A stretch of 5,232 nucleotides of DNA from JBDKJS01 sp039806065 (GTDB lineage: Bacteria > Bacteroidota > Bacteroidia > AKYH767-A > 2013-40CM-41-45), in NCBI GenBank assembly GCA_039806065.1, contig JBDKJS010000130.1, forward strand, positions 1 through 5,232, given 5' to 3'. The notes beneath the pieces were generated by a model that saw only the letters and a list, made by a program, of their open reading frames with translations, made no database searches and was not told where the DNA came from. Numbering within the stretch: position 1 is the first letter of the stretch; each line of letters begins with the position of its first letter. Positions 1 through 5,232 of this stretch are shown in pieces. The translations under genes and the position numbers were made by a program.

Positions 1-970
1 TTAATTGTCGGCTTTTCCTAAACTCGAGATTAAAATTAAATTGACTAATTGTTGTAAGATCCACTTTCAATAATGGTTCAAAACGTTCTGCCATACTGAT
101 ATTCGGTACTAAGAAAAACGGAATAAAATTACCACTGACCGTATCTATAAAACCCGGTGCATTAAATCGGAATGGATCTTGGTATAATAAAGCGCTATTA
201 AAGCTGTTCATACTTAATTGTCCGTTATAACCATGACTCAAAGTAATATTACTAAACTTCGCGGCTAGTGATGGAATTTTACTCAATCCCGTGTAAGTAA
301 GTTTCCAATTAGGTTTGGGCAATATACCCCTAAACGGGTTTGAGCTAATAGTTTGTGAAGCATCTTTAATTAATGCTACTTTATGAGGATCCTTACCCGT
401 ATAAGCAGCTAAGAAAGAAGAAATCAATACATCTTGCGAATACCGGCCATACCCCCTAGCAAAACCATCCGCAGTAAATTTCTGGTTGTTAGGAAGTGCT
501 TGCCAGTATGGGTTTTGCTCGGCTACTCTTTTTGAAACAATGATTCGATTATCTTGAAACTGTTGGAATGTTTTAGATAATTCATTCGGGTTATGCTGGC
601 CAAACAGCGTACCAAATGAAATATAGGATACGCTAAATCCTCCATTAAATAATGGGTTTAGAATCCCGAAATTATTACCCGTACCTGTTGTATCTTTTAT
701 GAGTGAACTATAGTCTTTAGTAAAGGTTTTATCTAGATTGATATCAATTATTAGTTCTCGAATAGGTTCAATTTGTGCTGTAATATTCATTCTTTGTTCA
801 AAGCTCTGTCTAAATAAGAAGTTAAAAGTACTATCCTTAGTAAGCAAGCCTTTCGATATTTTACTATTTATCCAATCCGGGGTTGGTTGTTTACCAAAAA
901 CATAATCTAAGCCAGGCGCCATACTGCTAAAATTCTGGCCGATAAACTGTGTACTATCCATATAACCTGG
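1..970 (-). pseudogene. sprA: C-terminal barrel part of SprA, separated from the rest by an in-frame stop (3' end outside window)
   Basis: Translating the minus strand straight through the TAA at 973-971, without changing frame, gives 323 further stop-free codons (970 to 2) that look like SprA. They begin PGYMDSTQFIGQNF, followed by MAPGLDYVFGKQP, then RMNITAQIEPIRELIIDINL, FSVSYISFGTLF, the helical-looking segment ELSKTFQQFQDNRIIVSKRV, GYGRYSQDVLISSFLAAYTG, NPFRGILPKPNWKLTYTGL and NITLSHGYNGQLSMNSFN. The frame is still open at the window edge (ending FRKSRQL), so the natural stop is further on; from family length I would expect some 150-200 more residues. This part should supply late strands of the outer-membrane barrel. 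The first ATG after the stop is at 961-959, but a protein begun there would have no signal peptide and could not reach the outer membrane by the usual Sec/BAM route. I therefore read it as the cut-off end of one gene rather than an independent gene. If the stop is a sequencing error, this and the upstream part are one intact CDS. Confidence 0.88.
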
Positions 971-973
971 TTA
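971..973 (-). other. In-frame TAA stop inside sprA
   Basis: On the minus strand the codons read AAT TTC AGA AGC CGA TAA CCA GGT TAT ATG, that is NFRSR-stop-PGYM. Coding continues in the same frame on both sides, so this is a substitution-type nonsense codon and not a frameshift. TAA differs by one base from TTA, a leucine codon used many times in this gene, and from memory family members carry a hydrophobic residue directly before the PGY/PGF motif. No stem-loop followed by a T-run is seen after it, so it does not look like a natural gene end. Confidence 0.93.
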
Positions 974-3900
974 TCGGCTTCTGAAATTTTCCCCATAATT
1001 AATCGACACATTTCTAAACATGGTTACAAACTTTCCGGCTGTTCTTTCAAATGCGTTTAATTCGGGTAATTCCCCAGCCCTACTTAATTTATCTGCTAAA
1101 CGCAGATCTCTTCTTTGTTGTCGCCATTTCTTCAATGCATCCGTTCGCTTTGTTCCCGTTAATCCTTTCAGCGCTTCTTCTTTTGGCGGAAGTATAGTAC
1201 CTAAGCCAATATTGGGTGGTAATTGTTTATTGGGATCGTTCTTTACTTTGGGAGGTGGAACAATATCAATGGCCCTTAGCCATTTAGATTTACTATATAA
1301 ATTTCCAAAATTGAATTGGGCGTTGAAATTATTTTCTTGTGCATTCTCTATCGTATTACCCAAGTTAATGGCAAGCCTACTAGCACCTATCCAATTATAA
1401 CTGGTACCATAGCTATATCTCGCATTGATCCAATCGGAGAATGGAAATTTGTTTAATGGTATATTATAATTCAACAAGGCTTTTTGTTGATACAGAGTAT
1501 TTCTTCCTCCATTTAAAAAATTACCTCGTACCGAGTCTTTTTTCTCTTTCGTATCAATTCTTCCGTAGGGCTCATCAACACGGGCATTATTGGTTGCATT
1601 AAAATCGAGATTCACAGATCTTGTAAGATCCCAACGCATATTATAAAAGCGATCAAACGTAAAGTATTTATCATAAGTAGTATCTACCCGATCTACCTTG
1701 CTGTTAAAAGTATTTACAATGCGTGGAATGAATTCGCCAAACTGTCTATTAATATCAGCTCTAAAACTTAAGAAAGATGGCTTTAGGTTATAATTAGCAT
1801 CTCGTATAAAAGCCAACCAAGGAGAGCGCCCTTTTATCCATTTTTTGAATGGCTCTTTAAAACTATTTTGACCTACATAGGTATACCCTACACCTACTCT
1901 ATGTCGTGTAATTTTATTTTGCGTAATTACTGGGCTCGTATGTGCAGTTTGAGAAAACGCATAACTAAAATCAAAATTACTGAGTTTTAATAGTCCAGGT
2001 TTAGTATTACCCGCCATTACGCGCATATTGGTAAAGTTCAAAGTTTTTATAGTTGTTTGATCTACGGCTGCTCTTCTGATTGAATCTCTAGATCTTCCTG
2101 AGCTTCGGGCCAATTTTTCTTTATAGCGAATATCCAAATCGTATGGATCAAATTCTGGCGTAAGCGTATTTAAATTATAACTTGCATAAACAGGAATGGA
2201 AAGTCGTGCTTTTTTGGGTATTAATTTACCTGCATCAATATTGGCGGCAATATCAAATTGCATCAGGTTATCTTTAGCACGTTCATTAACCCTTTGTTCT
2301 AGTGTGCCAAAACCTTGAGTATATCTATTTGCCGAAACAGTGAGCGTGCCTAAATCGGCCAACACAATATCTACCCTTCCTAATGCAGCCCAGCCACCGT
2401 TTTGGTCGATACCAGACAATCTCAATTCATTTATCCAAACTTCTGTGCTTGCAGATAAAGCACCCGTTCGATCTGGATTTTCAACGGCTACCAATACGCC
2501 ACGCACTTCTCCTAAATTAGGATTACCCATAATGGAGAATGTTTTATTGCCAATTACTTGTCTGAAGATTGAAGTGACTGATGCGCCTGAATTGTTTCGA
2601 TTTAGTTTTAAGTCTATCAACTGTCTTAAATCGAAATCCATATTATTTTCTACGGGCCACACTTTTTCTTCTTGTCCTTTTGGGTAAACACCCGGCAAAG
2701 TAACTTTCAGCGGAATTTTGATTTCATAATAATTATTCAGGAAATCTTGCCCTATGCGCATTACCACATTGAGTTCATTATCTACAATAGGCCGAACCCC
2801 TGTTACTGATTCGGCATGAACAAACATGGCCATTCTGGCAAATCTTCTCACATCTAAATTCAGGGTTTTAAAAACAGCTCTTGAATTACCAGGTTGTAGG
2901 TTATGGATGCGCATGCTTAGCGACTGCTCATTCTGCAAAATATTTACGCCATTATTACTTAAACTCTGCACGCGTTCAATACCGGGTGGTATTAAATAGT
3001 TAACGGGTTGTCTGCTACTATTTTCTTCCAGATTTACAGCCAATGTATTAAAGTTGGTACCACCTGCATTATTAATGGGTGTATAAGAACCTGTGGTATC
3101 TACATTATAAATGAATTGTCGCCATTGATTTCTTACTAAGTCTAGTTTTGCTAAACGCACTACAACAGAATCTTCAAAATCAGTCATGTACATACGTACA
3201 AAGCGAATCGACTTAAAATCAGGAATATTTCCCACTTTTCTTGAATAACCACGAATGGGTACTCTAAACAAAAACCAGTCTTCCGTTCTTGTAATACCAT
3301 CTGCAGAATTTACTGTTACCCTTCTTTTGTCGGTGATATAAGGTGTTATACCAACATCCATGCCTGGCCTAAGTGGAATTTCATATTCATAGTAGGCTTC
3401 GGTTTCATTGAGTGTATTATCTCTATTTAAATCCTCATTATCTGGGAAAAGTGTTGCCGCAGAAGTAAACTGTCCGCTGGTAGTTGCAACTGGCGAATTA
3501 CCTTGAGGATTATTAAAGTTTTTATATCTCCCCAATATGCCTGTACTATTGGCGTCATAAAAAGCATCTCTAAACCATCGATAGTTATCATTTGCCGGAT
3601 CGTTTAAAGCGTTCTGGTAAACGATAGAGCCCAAACCGAAATTGTTGGCCAATCTTCTCAGTACATAGTCTTTTTTCCTTCGTTCCGTTTCATCATCTAT
3701 TCCATCAAATCCCACATCCTGATACACACGATCATTCGGATCATTACTAAATGCTTGTGTAATTTGAATAGGATTCACGGGGGTTCTACCCCAAGTATTT
3801 GAACTGTCTACTGCCGTAGGGATAGTAGGTGTATTCATTCCATTTTCATAAAAACGCCGACCATCTTTTAATACATCTTCACTGATATTACCAAAATTCA

Positions 3901-5232
3901 GCATCATTTTTCCACCCACACTTCCTGGCGTCATAATAAATGGATTCTGCATCCAAAACTCTACGAACTCAATATTATTGGTTTCAAAATCTGTTTGATC
4001 AATAGCGCGCATGATACCGCCCCATTTAGCAGTTGGGTTAACGAATTTACCTGTAGCATTTATTTGTGTAGGGTTAGATTCAAAATTATACGGCCCTTTG
4101 TCTCTTGGATAAAATGCTAAATCGAATGTAGCTGTTTGTACATCCGTAATATTGGTTGTGCGCTGTGGAAATAATTCGTTTGTAAAAACCTGGCGAACAC
4201 GCGGATCACTTAACTCTGTAAGGTTTCGCCGTAGTGGGTTATTCGGACTATTCTTATCCTGCAAATTGGGTTCAATATTATACCAAGCCATTTTGGCTCT
4301 GTTTCTATTATAATCAATTGAATCGGTAAGTGTTGCTTCCGGGAACTTTGCAACGCCTTGTGGTGTAGTAGCTAGTGCCCAAGAAACAAAAGGAAATCGC
4401 AAATCAATGGTGGCCCTTGTTCCTTCAAAATCATCGATATAAATAAGTCCTTGATCATCTTTACCTATTTGCGGGGGGTGGCCTGGCTGTAAATATGCAG
4501 CTTCACCATATGCATTGATCGATGATTTTGCTTTGGTAGCATAGAAAGGCAGTTTATTCAACAATCTTGTAAGTGATGGTAATTCCGATTTATAATTAAA
4601 ATCAAATCCATACATGGTATTTCGAATTGGGTCATCACCATACCCCATTTTGGTGAAGAAGGGTCGCTCACCCAAACGCATTACTGCCGTACCTAATGTT
4701 AATTTTTTACTTGCTAAATAATCTACACGAAAAGCTGCAAAGCCACGTTGTTGTACACCAAATCCAATATTATTTTCAAAAGAAACTTTTACGGGTACAC
4801 TAGAATTTAAGATGCCCTGGTTCAAAATTTTTACCGTACCCAAATTATAATCCACAACATAATCGGCACCCTCTCGGAGAATTTGTCCGCCCGCAGTAAC
4901 CGATACGGATCCCTGAGGAATATTAAATGTATTTAAATAAATTTCCGATCCCCCACCCGTACTTTTTACTTGCCCCTGCATTACAAAGCGATTCAAGTTG
5001 GCATAAGTTTGCGCAATTGCTTTTATAGAATCATAGAGATGATAATAAATATATTTATTTTTTGTAGCGATGGGCAAGCCGGTAAATGCTAATGAATCTA
5101 AATCTCTACCGAATGGTTCTAATACGGGGAATACAACTCTACCTGTTTGTGGCAATATAGTAAACCCTTCTATATAATCGAATACGCCATCTGGTTGTGG
5201 ATCATTGCGATTATTCAATCGATCTAAATTTA
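971..5232 (-). CDS. sprA: SprA/Sov, T9SS outer-membrane translocon (partial 5' end, ends at an in-frame TAA)
   Basis: SprA is the giant outer-membrane beta-barrel through which T9SS cargo leaves the periplasm; it works with PorV and a plug protein and is needed for gliding and for secretion of adhesins and enzymes. Residues are numbered from the TTG at 5218. SprA-typical stretches, recognised from memory, are PDGVFDYIEG (9-18), NIPQGSVSVTAGG (99-111), DYNLGTVKILNQGILNS (123-139), YGDDPI (193-198), LQPGHPP (243-249), YIDDFEGT (260-267), DLRFPFVSWALATTP (272-286), NNFGLGSIVYQNALNDP (525-541), RYKNFNNPQGNSP (564-576) and VWINELRLSG (927-936). After about residue 945 the sequence alternates polar and aromatic residues like barrel strands. 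The TTG is not the true start: four more codons upstream (Asn-Leu-Asp-Arg) are in frame and belong to the family motif, so the signal peptide and N-terminal region lie beyond the window edge. Full family members are about 2,100-2,500 residues. The frame ends at TAA 973-971, well short of the normal C-terminus. No regulatory signal is visible. Confidence 0.96.
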   Translation of the reverse strand, partial: NLDRLNNRNDPQPDGVFDYIEGFTILPQTGRVVFPVLEPFGRDLDSLAFTGLPIATKNKYIYYHLYDSIKAIAQTYANLNRFVMQGQVKSTGGGSEIYLNTFNIPQGSVSVTAGGQILREGADYVVDYNLGTVKILNQGILNSSVPVKVSFENNIGFGVQQRGFAAFRVDYLASKKLTLGTAVMRLGERPFFTKMGYGDDPIRNTMYGFDFNYKSELPSLTRLLNKLPFYATKAKSSINAYGEAAYLQPGHPPQIGKDDQGLIYIDDFEGTRATIDLRFPFVSWALATTPQGVAKFPEATLTDSIDYNRNRAKMAWYNIEPNLQDKNSPNNPLRRNLTELSDPRVRQVFTNELFPQRTTNITDVQTATFDLAFYPRDKGPYNFESNPTQINATGKFVNPTAKWGGIMRAIDQTDFETNNIEFVEFWMQNPFIMTPGSVGGKMMLNFGNISEDVLKDGRRFYENGMNTPTIPTAVDSSNTWGRTPVNPIQITQAFSNDPNDRVYQDVGFDGIDDETERRKKDYVLRRLANNFGLGSIVYQNALNDPANDNYRWFRDAFYDANSTGILGRYKNFNNPQGNSPVATTSGQFTSAATLFPDNEDLNRDNTLNETEAYYEYEIPLRPGMDVGITPYITDKRRVTVNSADGITRTEDWFLFRVPIRGYSRKVGNIPDFKSIRFVRMYMTDFEDSVVVRLAKLDLVRNQWRQFIYNVDTTGSYTPINNAGGTNFNTLAVNLEENSSRQPVNYLIPPGIERVQSLSNNGVNILQNEQSLSMRIHNLQPGNSRAVFKTLNLDVRRFARMAMFVHAESVTGVRPIVDNELNVVMRIGQDFLNNYYEIKIPLKVTLPGVYPKGQEEKVWPVENNMDFDLRQLIDLKLNRNNSGASVTSIFRQVIGNKTFSIMGNPNLGEVRGVLVAVENPDRTGALSASTEVWINELRLSGIDQNGGWAALGRVDIVLADLGTLTVSANRYTQGFGTLEQRVNERAKDNLMQFDIAANIDAGKLIPKKARLSIPVYASYNLNTLTPEFDPYDLDIRYKEKLARSSGRSRDSIRRAAVDQTTIKTLNFTNMRVMAGNTKPGLLKLSNFDFSYAFSQTAHTSPVITQNKITRHRVGVGYTYVGQNSFKEPFKKWIKGRSPWLAFIRDANYNLKPSFLSFRADINRQFGEFIPRIVNTFNSKVDRVDTTYDKYFTFDRFYNMRWDLTRSVNLDFNATNNARVDEPYGRIDTKEKKDSVRGNFLNGGRNTLYQQKALLNYNIPLNKFPFSDWINARYSYGTSYNWIGASRLAINLGNTIENAQENNFNAQFNFGNLYSKSKWLRAIDIVPPPKVKNDPNKQLPPNIGLGTILPPKEEALKGLTGTKRTDALKKWRQQRRDLRLADKLSRAGELPELNAFERTAGKFVTMFRNVSINYGENFRSR
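1064..1264 (-). other. Pro-rich then Lys/Arg-rich helical insertion between barrel strands of SprA
   Basis: Residues 1319-1385 depart from the strand-like pattern around them. A proline-rich stretch (IVPPPKVKNDPNKQLPPN, then ILPPKEE) leads into a strongly basic, helix-prone stretch (LKKWRQQRRDLRLADKLSR), after which strand-like sequence resumes (KFVTMFRNVSINYGENF) just before the in-frame stop. The likely reading is a long loop or helix joining two barrel strands, on the periplasmic side if the positive-inside tendency for such loops holds. Its side of the membrane and its function are inference. Confidence 0.45.
3398..3433 (-). other. EF-hand/dockerin-like calcium-loop motif within SprA
   Basis: Residues 596-607 (numbered from 5218), within the stretch DNEDLNRDNTLNETE, have Asp, Asn, Asp, Thr, Asn and Glu at loop positions 1, 3, 5, 7, 9 and 12. 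This is the spacing of a canonical EF-hand calcium loop. The spacing is seen directly; calcium binding is inferred. The motif sits between the YKNFNNPQGNSP stretch and a predicted strand (YYEYEIPL), in the non-barrel part of the protein. Similar acidic motifs occur at this place in SprA relatives as I remember them, so it is probably a family feature. Confidence 0.5.

Noticed and set aside
1..970. An independent downstream gene starting at the ATG at 961
   Set aside because: It is in the same frame as sprA, reads as SprA barrel sequence from the first codon after the stop, and lacks a signal peptide; it is the tail of one gene.
971..973. Reassigned UAA codon or programmed frameshift
   Set aside because: It is the only in-frame TAA across about 1,743 codons, no slippery sequence is needed because the frame does not change, and no Bacteroidota lineage known to me reads UAA as sense.
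971..1000. A natural sprA gene end with terminator
   Set aside because: There is no hairpin plus T-run after the stop, and the typical C-terminal barrel sequence follows immediately in frame.
1020..1400. 126-codon open frame on the plus strand
   Set aside because: It is wholly antisense to the sprA barrel region, has no recognisable domain, and is of a length expected by chance opposite a long AT-rich gene.
2340..2687. 115-codon open frame on the plus strand
   Set aside because: It is antisense to well-conserved sprA codons, with low-complexity Ser/Pro/Thr-rich translation and no family resemblance; a shadow frame.
5216..5218. TTG as the start codon of the long minus-strand gene
   Set aside because: The frame stays open upstream to the window edge, and the preceding residues (NLDR before LNNRNDPQPDG) belong to the SprA motif. 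There is no signal peptide after this TTG, so it is internal.

Overview
The window is the interior of one very long protein-coding gene on the minus strand, running off both ends of the sequence. The protein is recognisable as SprA (called Sov in Porphyromonas), the giant outer-membrane beta-barrel that forms the translocon of the type IX secretion system (T9SS). T9SS is confined to the Bacteroidota (Bacteroidetes), so the source is a member of that phylum. The AT-rich sequence, frequent TTA leucine codons and Asn-rich protein fit this. I cannot place it reliably below phylum; a Chitinophagia- or Sphingobacteriia-like lineage is only an impression.

Layout, in the direction of transcription (high to low coordinates): positions 5232 to 974 encode about 1,419 residues of SprA, entering mid-protein with no real start codon in the window. 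At 973-971 the frame meets a TAA stop. Past that stop the SAME frame stays open for another 323 codons, to position 2, and still reads as SprA sequence. No other in-frame stop or frameshift was found among the roughly 1,743 codons. There is no intergenic DNA, RNA gene, mobile element, repeat array, CRISPR, promoter or terminator that I can support, and the plus-strand ORFs are shadows.

The main point of interest is the in-frame TAA. It falls just before a Pro-Gly-Tyr motif where, as I recall the family, SprA proteins carry a hydrophobic residue, often Leu. A single T-to-A change in TTA (Leu) would create it. It is a sequencing or assembly error, a real nonsense mutation inactivating the T9SS translocon, or, less likely, a readthrough or reinitiation site. 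I did not find an undescribed system here: this is a core Bacteroidota gene with one lesion.
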